From: Arsenophonus sp052171275 | Lineage (GTDB): Bacteria > Pseudomonadota > Gammaproteobacteria > Enterobacterales > Enterobacteriaceae | Direction of reading: 5' to 3' | DNA length: 64,000 nucleotides | Assembly (NCBI GenBank): GCA_052171275.1 | Contig: CM125795.1 | Location: 930,001-994,000 of the forward strand | Shown: one piece after another, positions 36,956-50,021 of the stretch | How positions within the stretch are numbered: the stretch's first letter is position 1 | Layout of the letters: each line of letters starts with the position of its first letter | Notes under the pieces: generated by a model | The model's input: only the letters and a program-made list of their open reading frames with translations | What the model was told of the DNA's origin: nothing | The model's database searches: none | Translations under genes and position numbers: made by a program

Positions 36956-37018
36956 TATTATTTTTAGTTTTTAACTAAAAATAATACTTATGACTTTCAT
37001 CTCATAAAAAGATGAAAG
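36956..37018. repeat. tandem pair of hairpins
   Basis: The first is a perfect 14-bp stem with loop TTT (36956-36986). Seven bases later comes a perfect 9-bp stem, CTTTCATCT with AGATGAAAG (36994-37018), which has three G-C pairs. Two adjacent stable hairpins could mark a small RNA or the 3' end of a lost gene. No gene lies within 2 kb. Confidence 0.7.
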
Positions 37019-40000
37019 AGTGCTTAAAATACATATAAGTTATTTAATTGAATATATTAAAATATATTATAATAGCTTAATTTAAAAGAAAGGATTAGTG
37101 TATATTTTTTATTATTAATGAAAACAAACAGTTCAATTATTAATATAAAAATTAAGTTTATATAAGTATAACTTTATTATTACTCTAAAATTAAATTTAT
37201 TTTAAAATCCTAGATGATAAAGAATAAAATTTAATAATTTTAATAAATATCATTTTTACTTTTTAAAGTATAATTATGATATTTTAACTAAAGGATTATA
37301 TTATTTAGTTATTTAATAATAAATAATATTTATTAATTTAGTAAGCTGCATATATTTTAATTATCGAAAAACAAATAAATTTATAAAAATTAATAACTAT
37401 AATTAAAATTTAATTAGATATAAAATAGTTAAAAAACTTTAATAATTAAATATTAATAATTAATTATTTTAAATAAAAAAATATGATAAATTATTTAATC
37501 GATATTACTGAAGATATATTCTTAAATCACTTTAATTTAATAAAAAAGTTCAAGATAATATTAAATATTATCTTTTAAAAAAAAGTAAAAATGTTTTATT
37601 AATATGTTTAATAAAAAGAAATATAATTTATTTGTTAATTTTATATATATTTATCTAAATAGATTTAAATATATTAATGTTATAAGTTTTTTATAAGTTA
37701 TTTAAGATATATTTTAAAAAATATAAGAAATTCTGAAAATTTTCTATCATAATTAGTATTTTATTAATATAATTAATAATTATCTGATTATTATTTAATT
37801 CTATTAGCAAGAAAATTATTTATAATTTAAAATAAAATATTATTTGATAACAAATCTGTATTAATATCGTATATTATACTATAAATAGAATTTTGGATAA
37901 TAAATATAAAATCTAAAAGTAGAATAAAGTTATTTTAGTAAATAAATAAAAAAGACTATTTAATGATTATTAATAAAAAAATATATTAAATATTTAATTT
38001 GCAGTAAAATTATTATTTTAATTTAGAATAAATAAATTATTTTATCTAGAAAAAAATTTTTTACTGAGTAAATAAAAGCATCATATAAAAAGTTTTATTT
38101 TATTAAAAGTATTTAATATTAAATTTTAATATTATTATATATATTATAAATATCGATTCATAAAATGAAATTAATACTTTTAAATTATAGAAATAATATT
38201 AAAGTGATTAATTATTTTTAATAAATTTTATGGAATATATATTAAACCTAAATGAATATAAAAATAAATATATTTACAATCTATATGGTTTGATATATAA
38301 AATATAAATAATATAATTTAATTAATATGTATATTTAGTTTGATAAAATATTTATAAAATATAATAATTTCTTGATAAATATTGATATTAATAAGTATTT
38401 TAAAAGTATTTTTATATTTTTATATAAAAATAATTTTTATTATTATCATTGATACAGTTTTTTTAAAATATCGTTAATTTTTGAAAAAATTATAGTAGAT
38501 GTATTTTTACTTTAAATATTTTACTTATTTAGTAAAATAAAACGACAATTTTTATTGTTTATTTAATGACTAGTAAAATACTAATATTTTTAATTTAAAA
38601 TTATTAAATAGAAAATAATTTTAATTCATAGTTAAAATATAGTTAGTTAATCTAAATTAAGACAATTAAAGAAAAGTTTATTTTAAATAAATATGATAAA
38701 TAAATTTATCAAAATAATAATTTATATTATTTTTATAAAAATATAGTATTAGAAAGTTTAAAATACTTAATTTAAATATTATAATATAATTAATATACAA
38801 TAATTATAAAATAAAAAATAAAAATAGAAAATATATAATATCATCTATTCTATTTTTTATTATATATAATTATAAATTTTATTGATATAATAATAATTAT
38901 GAATAATATCCAAAAAAATATCGGTTGAAAAGATAATTATGAAAATATAATTGCATAATTAAATATTACTAAAATATTATACTCTCATCATTATTCAATT
39001 TTATTTTTAATACAAATATAGTTAGCTTATTGTTGTTGTTAGATAATGGGGAGAAATATTTTTATGGAATAAAAATATTAATATATAAGTAAAAGTATAA
39101 TTAATATAATTTAATATGCTTTATAAAAAATTTTCAATAAAAGAAAATTATATATAAATTTAATTTATAAAAAATAATTATAATGATAATATCATGTGAA
39201 CTTCTTGTAGAAATTTTTCTTTTTTATAAAACCGATCATAATTATTATCTATTCGATATAACATAAATTAATATAATGCATTAATTTTTTATAAACGTGA
39301 TATAAGTTATAAAACTTATTATAATAATTTATGGTAAAAATAAATTTTTTTTGTTAAAATTAAATTAAAAATAAATAAAATCTGGTTATTTATTTAATAA
39401 AACAATGAGTTTTGATAATTTAATAAAATAGATAAAGTAAATACCATATAAAAATAATCGAGTAATTTTATCTCACAATCAATAAAATAATAAAAGTAAT
39501 TAATTATAAAATATTCAAATAATATTTTTTGCTAAAATTAGTAGAATTATTCTAATTTTTAATTACGTTTAAAAAACTAAATAAATTAATATTTAATTTT
39601 ATAAGATCTATAATAATAGTATAAATTAGATTATTTAATCAATACTAAGTGTTTATTTGTCTTTATAAGATATGTTTATTATTTTAATTTTTTTAATTAA
39701 AATAAGATTTTTATATTTTAATTATTAATTTCAATATCAATATTATTATAATATGTATAGTCTAAAAAAATTAATAAATAAATATTTATTTTATATTTCA
39801 ATTCATATTTATAAATAAGTTAACATCAATATATAATATTAATTTCTGTTATTACTTGCTTCAAATGTTTTGTTAATAATCAATGAAAAAATAGTAGAAG
39901 ATAGATAAATATAATAAAATTATTTAAAACTATATAAATTTAATAATTGTTATAATGAATCTAAGATTTAATCTTAGTACTAATATTAAATTTATTTTAT

Positions 40001-40340
40001 TAAATATATAATTTTATTTAAAAAATATTTTAGCTTTAAAATATTTTTTTTAAAGAACCATGAAGATATTTTAGTAATTAATAATAATTAGTTATTATAA
40101 ATTAATACTAGAAAATTATTTGATTAATTTTAATAATAAAGAAAATTAGTTTATATATAAAATATATAAAAATTAAATGTTATTAATAAATAAGAAACTA
40201 AATTAATAAATTTGGAAAATAAATTTTCATAAATTAGCATATGAATTAGAATATTATAGATAGTAGATCTCTATTTAATAGAGTATTTATTTAAATATAT
40301 TTATTAAAATAAAATTGTAATTTATAATATTAAAATTTTG

Positions 40341-40375
40341 AAGAAGATTATATATTTATAGATAATCTTCTTTTT
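40341..40375 (+). terminator. hairpin with plus-strand T-tract at the 3' end of the glycosyltransferase gene
   Basis: An 11-bp stem, AAGAAGATTAT with ATAATCTTCTT, is followed on the plus strand by TTTTT. It lies 33 bp beyond the stop of the minus-strand gene. The T-tract is on the side that would stop plus-strand, that is antisense, transcription from the left. In the gene's own direction the stem is followed by CAAAATTTT, a poorer terminator. Confidence 0.5.
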
Positions 40376-40407
40376 GGACATATAAAATATCAAAAAATCG
40401 TTTTATA

Positions 40408-41478
40408 TTATAAACAGTTATGTGTCATATATTTTTTCCATAAATAATGCAAATAATCATTAAATGCTAATATATATCTTTTTTTATATAATGAATGTTT
40501 GACTTGATACTTAAATAAGTGTGTATTTGTAGGATTTTTTAAAGGAACGCTTCTCCATGGAGAAGCGTTTTTAGCTATAATAAATGATTGTATTAACAGT
40601 GAATTTGCCCATTTATGCCATGGTTTTGTATATCCTATATAGTGGATCAATAAATCATTATTATATATTTCTCTTTTTTTCTTTCCCTTTATTTCATCAT
40701 CGAGACTATAAATTTTATTCCATTTTTTATTTAAAAAAATAAGTTTATCAACCAATAATAAATTAAGGGCATCCTGATCAGGAAATGGAAATTTTTTTAT
40801 TAATAATAAATTAATAACTTGATTTGATATATCTTCTTTTTGCCATTGTTCAATATTGATTAATAAAAATCCAGAGTTAAAATATTTTTTACCAGTACTG
40901 TTAATATCTATTGATTTAAATTTTTCTTTTCCTCCTTCCTGTATAACAGCTGCGATTTCATTTTTATAAAAACTAATTTTAGTTAATTTACTTATATTTC
41001 CTATACAAAAAATATCCGCATCAAGATAAAGAACTTTCTTAATTTTTGAAAATAAATAATTAACAATTATGAATCTAAAATAAATAGCGTATGACCAATT
41101 TTTAGTTGTTGGTAATTTTGGTAAATTATCATTATTAATGAAATATATAGTTATTTTTGTATTATATTTTTTAGCTAATTCTAAAAATAAACTTTTTTGT
41201 TTATCATCAAAAAAATCAGTAAAAATATGAAAATGAAAATCTATATCTTTGTTATTAATTAATATAGAAGTTATGGATACGCCACTACCAAGTAAAAAAT
41301 TTTTATCGATTCCATAAGCAACATTGAATATATTATCTGAATAATTTAATTCTTTATCTCCTAAATTAATAACTTTTGTTACTAATTTATTAAGTTTTAA
41401 CATATTTTCCTCATTTACATTTTTTGTATAAGACAAATTATTCACTCTTTTTACAAAAGGATGAGAATCAGATTCCAT
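40408..41478 (-). CDS. LPS core glycosyltransferase, WaaI/WaaJ type (GT8)
   Basis: Proteins of this family add glucose or galactose to the LPS outer core at the inner face of the cytoplasmic membrane. The 356-residue frame aligns with E. coli WaaI (RfaI). It has FNVAYGIDKNFLLGSGVSI at 51-69, the nucleotide- and metal-binding DxD (D153, D155 in LYLDADIFCIG), YFNSGFLLIN at 199-208, DQDALN at 234-239, HYIGYTKPWHKW at 279-290 and NASPW near 304. The C-terminus has the family's YxxxKHSLYKKRYxxxFxxYL pattern. Acceptor and donor cannot be told from sequence. The first ATG has no ribosome binding site. Met26 (41403) has GAGGA four bases upstream, giving 331 residues, nearer WaaI's roughly 340, and may be the true start. 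No other waa gene is in view. Confidence 0.93.
   Translation of the reverse strand: MESDSHPFVKRVNNLSYTKNVNEENMLKLNKLVTKVINLGDKELNYSDNIFNVAYGIDKNFLLGSGVSITSILINNKDIDFHFHIFTDFFDDKQKSLFLELAKKYNTKITIYFINNDNLPKLPTTKNWSYAIYFRFIIVNYLFSKIKKVLYLDADIFCIGNISKLTKISFYKNEIAAVIQEGGKEKFKSIDINSTGKKYFNSGFLLINIEQWQKEDISNQVINLLLIKKFPFPDQDALNLLLVDKLIFLNKKWNKIYSLDDEIKGKKKREIYNNDLLIHYIGYTKPWHKWANSLLIQSFIIAKNASPWRSVPLKNPTNTHLFKYQVKHSLYKKRYILAFNDYLHYLWKKYMTHNCL
40546..40569. repeat. perfect 24-bp palindrome inside the glycosyltransferase gene
   Basis: Positions 40546-40557 and 40558-40569 are exact reverse complements around CCATGG. Half of its bases are G or C, in a very A+T-rich setting. On the minus strand it encodes NASPWRSV, conserved in WaaI up to the Trp. 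On the plus strand it runs directly into a five-T tract (40568-40572), so antisense RNA would meet an intrinsic terminator. Confidence 0.93.
41404..41412 (-). promoter_or_regulatory. ribosome binding site favouring a Met26 start
   Basis: GAGGA lies four bases before codon 26 of the glycosyltransferase frame. The upstream ATG at 41478 has no purine-rich site. The spacing is slightly short. Confidence 0.5.
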
Positions 41479-41793
41479 TTTTGAAGTAAATAAATTATTT
41501 TATTAATGTTTATTTTAATAAATTTTATTACTTATTTTATTATCTAAATTAATTATTAATAATTATCTTATTATTTCAGATTCAGTTCTTCTTCTTGTAT
41601 TATCCATTATTCATCAATCTTATATCTTTATAACTAATTTAAACTCTATCTCTTTAATTCATTAAGCAAGTAATCAAAGTTCTATTATTTTTTATTTTCT
41701 TATTATTACAAATATATCTATAGGTTTTTATAATTAATTTTTATTATTAAAATAGTTAATTTATTTAAATTAAATATTTATAATAATTCAATA

Positions 41794-41832
41794 ATTATCA
41801 ATACCTTATATATTCTATAAGGTATTGATAAT
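41794..41832. repeat. perfect 17-bp inverted repeat upstream of the glycosyltransferase gene
   Basis: The arms 41794-41810 and 41816-41832 pair exactly with loop TATTC. The stem has four G-C pairs, more than most stems here. It lies about 320 bp upstream of the divergent glycosyltransferase start. It could be the terminator of a lost gene. Confidence 0.85.
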
Positions 41833-42148
41833 TTATTTTAGGAAATGTCCATGAATTCTCGAGTTTTTATTATTAACTATTTTTATTTTTTAGGATAAAA
41901 CTTGATATTAATTAATTCTCAATAAATTATAATATCTTGATTGTTTTAACATATTTATGATAATTTACTATAAAATAAGTAAAACTTTTAAGTAATTTTT
42001 TTATTTATTATTAAAATTATTATATTTTTATTTATTAAACCGTTATTCCATATATTTGATAAGATCAGATTATATATAAAATATGAATGATATCAGTTAA
42101 AAAAAAATTTACTAGGACTATTTAAGTTAAATAAATATTTCAAAATCA

Positions 42149-42178
42149 ATTCAAATCTGATTTCTATCAGATTTGAAT
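42149..42178. repeat. perfect 12-bp inverted repeat
   Basis: The arms ATTCAAATCTGA and TCAGATTTGAAT flank loop TTTCTA. Three G-C pairs. No gene nearby. Confidence 0.8.
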
Positions 42179-44806
42179 AAAATAACAAAAATTTTGTTTA
42201 AAAGTAGCAAATATATATTTTTTTAAGAACAAATATTTATTTATTATATGTATATATTATGCTAATATTTGATAATAATGATCAAAAATCAAGAAGTTTT
42301 TTATAATATTTATCAAATTTCTTTCTTTTAAAAAATTAAATCGATTATATTTTTTTTTAAAATTTAGAATTTTTTACATTTTTAAGGTTTATTATATATT
42401 TTATATATTAACGAAATTATCTGCAATAAGAATTGTAATATATATTTAGTATGCTAGAAAATGAAGTTTCAAAAATAATTTGTTTTAAAAATTATTGATT
42501 TACTTCTTATTTTTATCAGTAGATAAAAATATTTTTTATATCTAAAAAAGAATTAAAATTAACTATAAGAATAATTTTTTTTCTTTCTAAGAATCATATA
42601 TTTTTATTTATCTCTATAAATAAAAATATATCGTGTAATAAGGATAATGATTTTTTATAATAATATAACAATATTATTATAATCTAAATTAGAAGAGTTT
42701 TAATATAAATAAATTTGAAAATATATTATAAATTTTATTTAATTATATTTCTTTAAAAATACTTTTTTAATAAAAAACTATAAAATTTGATAAAATGATA
42801 AAATATGTTTATGGAATAAACGAGTAATTATATAATAAGATTATCCTTTTTTATAAAATAAAAACAATATAGATAATAGGTATTATTCTTACTTTAGTTA
42901 GTATAATACTAAATATAAATAATTTTCATCTTATTTAATACCAAATAATATTTTTATTATATTAATATTTTATATTAAGTATATATTTTATATATTCATA
43001 TAAATATTTTTTGAATATATGTTATTAAGTTAATTTAATAGATACTTATACTTACTTAAATACCATATCTAATATTCTAGTTCTTAAAATTTAAATTACT
43101 TATTTTATAATATATTTTATAATTTTCTGATTTATCGAGAAAAAAATATAAAATATTTATAAGATCTTAATTAAGAAATTTCTCTTAATTTAAATTAATT
43201 TAGTAATTAAAATATCTATTTTCCTATATAGTTAATATTTTAATTATAATATTTATATATTAAATATCATTTATATGAATTAAAAAATAAAAATATACTT
43301 ACTAAGAAATAATAGGTTATAGATGCAAAACTAATTATCATTATAAATTATTATTTAAGATTAATAAATATAAATATATTAATATTAACAAAGATATGAA
43401 TATCGTTTATTTCAGATATTTTTATTTTCATAATAAATAATGATGATAACTAATATTCATGTATATTAAATTATTTAATTAAGTTTAATGATAATTATTA
43501 ATTATATTTATTTTATTGATTAACCTTAAACCAACTTGAATAAATAAATAACTATTATTTGATATGTTTATATAGATATAAATTTTTATTTATTAATTTT
43601 AATTTAAATATAGAATGAATTAAGTAGTTTTTATTTAAAATATCCTAAAAAAAAGAAAAATATATTTTAGCTACAATAAAAAATAATCTAGATCTTGCAG
43701 TTAATGTGCATATGTTTGATATACTTAATAATAATTAAAAACTATTTATAAGTTCACGATATAATTTAGGTTAATAATATTTATTTATTTTTAGAAGATA
43801 ATAATATTTTATATGTATAAACAATGTGTTCTGAATATTGAAATGATTTTTTATCATATCTAACTTAATAATATCAAAGTAATAATTAATGTTCAATATT
43901 ATGGAAAATGAATATTCACTGAAGAAAATTAGTTTATAATAGTTTTTGTGGAAAATACTATAATTAATAATAAAATTACATTTTTAAATAAAAAATATTT
44001 ATATAATAAAAGAAAATCATTAGATTATTATATTAATGGTTTTACAAAATTCCTTATTTGAGAAGTTTTTAAGCTTATCTTTTATAAATATAATTAAGTA
44101 AAAATATTATTAACAATATTGATTGGTTGATTATATTTGGTTTTATATAATATTTATTATAAAAAAATAAAAATTATGAGTAAATAATAATTTAAAAAAT
44201 ATTATAATAATGATTATAAACAATAATATATCATTTGAAAATTAATGTTGTAAGAATCCTTTATCGAAATTTAATAAATGATTTATGTTATTTTAAGATA
44301 AATTAGCAATTCATAATGATTTATTTATTAAATAATTGTAATAAGTTAATTAAATAAATTGTTATTTTATAACGTGACTTTAAATTAAGTCATTTTAATC
44401 GATAAAGACTATCCTGTGTTACACAATATATTTATTTATTTTTTATTTATGTTATCTTTTTTTTAATAAATAATATTTGATAAATTATACTATGTTTACA
44501 TATTTTAATCAATTTTTTTAAAAAATAAAAATTAAATGATATAAATTTATATTGATTTATGTATTCTTTTAAAATCATAAAATAGAGTTTTTTAATTCTT
44601 TAATAAATTTAATATATATAATTTCGGTATATATAATTTTTTATTAGAAATTCCAAGTAATTTTCAGGATAATTACTTGAATAATAATATGATATCATTT
44701 TATATAATAAATAAATCTAGTAAAATAACTATGTATTTAAAGATAGATTTTACGTAATTTATGAATTAAAATTATCACAAAATATAGGAAATTAATTTTT
44801 TTAGAC

Positions 44807-44842
44807 ATTTTAACATATTTAAATTATTAAATATGTTAAAAT
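44807..44842. repeat. perfect 16-bp inverted repeat, 4-base loop
   Basis: The arms 44807-44822 and 44827-44842 pair exactly around ATTA. No gene lies within 3 kb. Confidence 0.8.
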
Positions 44843-46455
44843 AACAGGATAATAATAATATTTTATATCATTTGATTAATTTAATAAGCAATCCATGCTT
44901 TTTAAAACCAAGGTTTAACTTTTATATTTTATACTTTTATTAATTTGAAAAATTATTTCATGTTTTATATTCAATAATGCATATATTAACATAAACTTAA
45001 TTAATAATATTTTATTTTTGATAATATTTATAAGTATAAATCTATCTAGATAAGATTTTTCATATTTTTATCATTTATTTTAATGTAGATTAATGTTTAA
45101 TTGTAGTACTTTATTTAATAATAAATTTATTTGTTTTTCTATCATAAAAACACTCATATTTTCAATATAAGTAGATATTAAATTATGACTTTAATTAATT
45201 AAAAAAATTATCATTTTAAAAACAAGGATAACTTTATTTTATATTATAAATTATTTATTCGATTATTAAATTTTTGTTAGATATCTTAATATTCCTTCTA
45301 TATTCATTAAACTATATTAAAAACAAAAAATTCATATTCATATCAATTTAATTTTTATATATTAGTAATAAAATTATATTATACTATAATATATAATAAT
45401 ATATTTTAAGTGCTCAATTAATTTCATGTAATGAAATGAAAAGTATTATAATGCATATATATTAAATAATCGATATAATTAGTAAGATCCATATTATTTT
45501 CAATTAATTAATAAAATTATTATGTAAATTTCAACTTAAAATATTCATAAATAATTTATTTTAAGCGTTGTTTTACTAATATTAATAGTAAAAATTAAGA
45601 TATGACTTAATTATTAATTAATTAAAATATAAATATGCAGTTTTTTTACTTCACAGTGTAATCTTCTCTATTTTTGATATGTCTAATATTGATTAAAAAA
45701 TTTTCCTTTATTAAAATAATATAAATAATTTATATAATATTAAAAATTTTAAATATTTATAACATATATAATATAAGTTAATACAATAATCTAATATTAT
45801 TATTAGTTATCTAAATAATATAACTAATTAAATAATTTAGTCTTATATTGAACTAAATATTATCTATATTATATATATATTAAAGATTAATTCCATTAAT
45901 TTTAAAATATAATGTACCATATGCCAATATTTTTATTCATTAAAGATAAAAATATAATCAAATTATTTTATAACATTAAAGATGATTATAAAATAATCTA
46001 TTAAATTTCATTTAATAGTAAATTTAAATACTATATTCCTATATAGTATAATAATTAAGATTGATTACTCATTTATTTTTAAAGAGAAAAACTATAAAGT
46101 TCTAAAATATTATTTTAAAAAAAGTACGTTATATAGATAAATTTTAAATTTTAAAAAAATTTAATTTACTTCAAAATTTGTATAAATCAGTTAATGTAGT
46201 TAATAAAACATTATAAAGATAAGTTAAATATTCAGTTACTAGATGATAAACTTATATTACATAATATTTTTCAATAATAAATATTGATAATAAAAATATT
46301 AATAACGTTATAAAGATAGAGAATTAATTTATTATTTATATTATATGATTTTAAATAATATTTTAGAAAATTAAAATTGGTATTTCAAATTACTTTTATG
46401 GAAGTGATATAGTTTTAATATAAATAGTCGTTTGCATTAATTTTTAAATATTCAT

Positions 46456-46485
46456 TTATATCTTATTATTAATAATAAGATATAA
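46456..46485. repeat. perfect 30-bp palindrome
   Basis: The two 15-base halves are exact reverse complements with no spacer. A T-rich run (TCTTTTTT) follows on the plus strand. No gene nearby. Confidence 0.85.
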
Positions 46486-47969
46486 TCTTTTTTAAATAAA
46501 TATTAAAATAGATTATTTTGAATATATAGTGATATTTATATTATTTTTCTAATAAATTTAATTCAATTGATAAAATTTTATATTTAGAATTTAGACTTTT
46601 ATCCAAAAAGAAAACGAGAAAATTTTCTAGTACATTATATTTATATATAATACGACCGCTATTTTTAAGCTTTTTAAATAAAAAAATTTTATCTTTTTTT
46701 TACAATTAAAATTTATAGTTATGTATAATAATTTATTAAATAAAATCTTTTATAAATATCTTTAGGAATTTCTTAAAAATTATATGATTAATTTAATATA
46801 TTTTATTTAAAATAGTCATTAAATTATTAACATAGACAATAAAGAATAAATAATCTTCTATAATACAATATTTAAAATCATAACTTCTTTTTTTGTTATT
46901 TTGTTTAAAAGTTAAATATATCTTGAAAAGAATAATTCATTATTATTAATAAATAATATATAATATTATTAAATATATATTTAAATTTAAAGAGATTTTC
47001 GAAAAAAAATAAACTTGATATTGATAAATTATTTAGTTTATTTTATATTATTTTTATATTAATATGATATATGATCATTTTTTTTTGAATTGATAATTTT
47101 TATTATAAAACGATTATTTTTGATACAATAACTATTTATTATAATCATGATATTATGCATTATATTCTTCATTATTTTTCTTTATATTGTATTTTAGAGA
47201 TAGAGATATTTAACAGTTTTATATATAAATAATTAATGCTATTTTTGTTTATACTTATTTAATTACTATATTAATTAATAGTAATCGTTCAAACTTTTTT
47301 AATCTAGATAGAAACGATTTGTTTTCTATTTTTGTTTAAAACTAGAAGTTTTTATTAATTCAAATATATAGATGACAAAAAATATATTTATTTTTGTACA
47401 ATAAAGAGTAAAAGAATTTAGAGAATTTAATTAAATATTTTATAGATAGATATAGTCATTTATGATAAGTATTTTAAATTCCAATAAATTTATTAATAAT
47501 CTTTTTTAAAATAATTATATATATCATTTCATTTATTTATTGATTACTTAAAATTTATTTTTTCACTTTTTAAATAATATTTTTTATATTTTTCTACTAA
47601 GAATAGAATAATATATAATCAAAAATTTTTTATTTATTAACAATATTACACAGTATTATTTTAGTAAAAATTATAAAATATAATACATAATAGTAAAGGA
47701 TATAACATTTATTATTTTAGTTATAACTAAAATAATAAATATTTTATTTTAATGTACTTTATTACAATTAAGATTTTTTAAATAAACATGAATATTAATA
47801 TTTTATCAAAATTTTATTTTTTACTAAAAAGTAGCATAAGATAAATTATATAAAAAACTTACTTTTATAGTTAATTATTGTAAAGATTAAATCTTTAACT
47901 TCAAATATCAGGAAATGATAACTAAAAAAATATTAATTTTTTATTTATATTAGAAAAAAAAGTAAAACA

Positions 47970-47997
47970 ATATTTATTTTGATATCAAAATAAATAT
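47970..47997. repeat. perfect 28-bp palindrome
   Basis: The two 14-base halves are exact reverse complements centred on GATATC. No gene nearby. Confidence 0.85.
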
Positions 47998-49997
47998 AGT
48001 ATGTATATTAGAAGTAATTAATAGCTATTATTAACCTTAAAACTTTTTTAATATTTATCACTGTTATCAATATTAATATTATTTTTAAAATATCATTATT
48101 AAAAATATAAAACTTAGATAATGTTTAAGTTATTACTTTTTTTAAAATAATAGTGGTTATATAAAACGTTTATCATATGTTATATGATTTCATATAAATA
48201 GAATTAATATATGTATAATTTCTACCTTATTATTTCAAAATAAAAATAATATAATATATATAATGTAACTTTAATAAATTCAATTATAGTTATTTTAATA
48301 AGTTTCAAGATATAAAAAATATATTAAATTTTCATTTTTATAAATGTATATATTTTATACTATTGAAATTATTTGATAGATTATAAACAATAACAATTAT
48401 AGCTAAAATAGTATAAGAATATTAATTATAAATCTATTTAGCATAAACCGAATCAGTATAAATATACCAAAAATGATAATAACGCTATACAAATATTATA
48501 TAGTTAATAATTTTAAATAAAAATATAAAAAGATTAAATAATGAAGCTAGTTTAAAATGGAAAAAATTCTATGTGATAAGTAACTATATTTTATAATACA
48601 GCTTAATATTTTAATTAATATATTAATTATAAAAACAGATTATTATTTAAGCAAAGTTTTTCTGTTGAAATGATATCTACTATGTTTTAAAAACATAAAT
48701 ATTTAATTAATGATATTTATCAATAAAATATTTTATAAAATTAAATTTATCTATAGTACTATTTTTATAGCGTATAGAGATTATTTATTTTATTAACTAT
48801 ACTAGTTGGAAAAATTATTATCTTTTCTTTTTAAGAATATATATTTTATTAAGTCCTATATTTATTTTAGTTCTATATAACATCGTAAAAATCATATTTG
48901 TTATATCTACTATATAAATAATTTATATTTATAAATCATAGATGATATTTAAAAAATATTATAAGTTAATCTATATTAATTTTTATTATTTATAATGCAA
49001 GCAGCATTTAATTTAAATATATTAATCAATTATTGATTACTTGTTTAAGTAAATAAAAGATAACAATAAAGATAAGTACTTAATTAATTTTTGATGGGAA
49101 ATCTTAGAAAAATTTAAAAATTTTTTATTATAAAAATTATTTAGTATTATTTATTAATAAAAAAAATTTTTGTTAAAATTAAATCAATGCATAATAAGAT
49201 TTATAACTCTGAAATAAAATAAAAATAAATATGTACTTATGTTTTAAATTATTGACGGGTTAATAGATCATATTTTATAATATACACATTATTAATCTAA
49301 AAAATAATGTTTAAAAAAATTCATCATATATACACTACTTTTATATAAAATATTAAAAATATAAAAAGTTTAATTTTCAAAAATAATGTTTTTGTTTCAT
49401 ATAATTCATCTTAAATGAATTTAATTATTTATATATAATAACTAAAATTGTAATTAATATAATTTCATCGACATTGATAGAATATAGCTAATTATGATTT
49501 TTCAATATAAATAAAAAATTAAATACTGATATATGATAATCTATGTAGTAAATATATTCAAAAATTGAATTTTTATAATATAAAAATCTATCATTTAATT
49601 ATAAATTAACGTAAGGAAATTTTCCTTCCTAGAAAATTTATTTTTAAACCATAAATAAAAGAGAATAAATTCAAAATTAAGTATAAATTTTAGTATTATT
49701 AATATTAATACTACTTCTATTAAAATTAATGATAAAAAGGAAAATTTTGCAAAATTGATATTTATTAAGTAATATTATAAAATAAAATAAAATATAATGG
49801 ATTATATAATAATATTATCAGCAAGATTCACAATATTTAATTATTTTTTAAACTAATTAAAGCACAAAAGATAATCGTTAAATTTTTATTTTTTTAAAAC
49901 GTATATTTTTTATTAAATCAACTGGATAATAAAAAATTATAGAATAATATATGTATTAATTTTACATATACAATAAATTAAACGAATTAAAATATTA

Positions 49998-50021
49998 AAG
50001 TTTATAAGTTTATAAGTTTAT
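49998..50021. repeat. three-copy 8-bp tandem repeat
   Basis: AAGTTTAT occurs three times in a row without mismatch. This is a slippage-type microsatellite in non-coding DNA. Confidence 0.9.

Larger units (their letters stand above)
34522..40407. other. gene-free stretch between cdh and the glycosyltransferase gene
   Basis: Two hairpins follow cdh (34585-34639 and 34681-34707). A double hairpin lies at 36956-37018. An 11-bp palindromic hairpin lies at 37550-37572. A slightly G-richer patch near 39037-39066 contains GGGGAG but no open frame. A hairpin at 40341-40375 guards the 3' end of the glycosyltransferase gene. No gene is supported. Confidence 0.55.
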
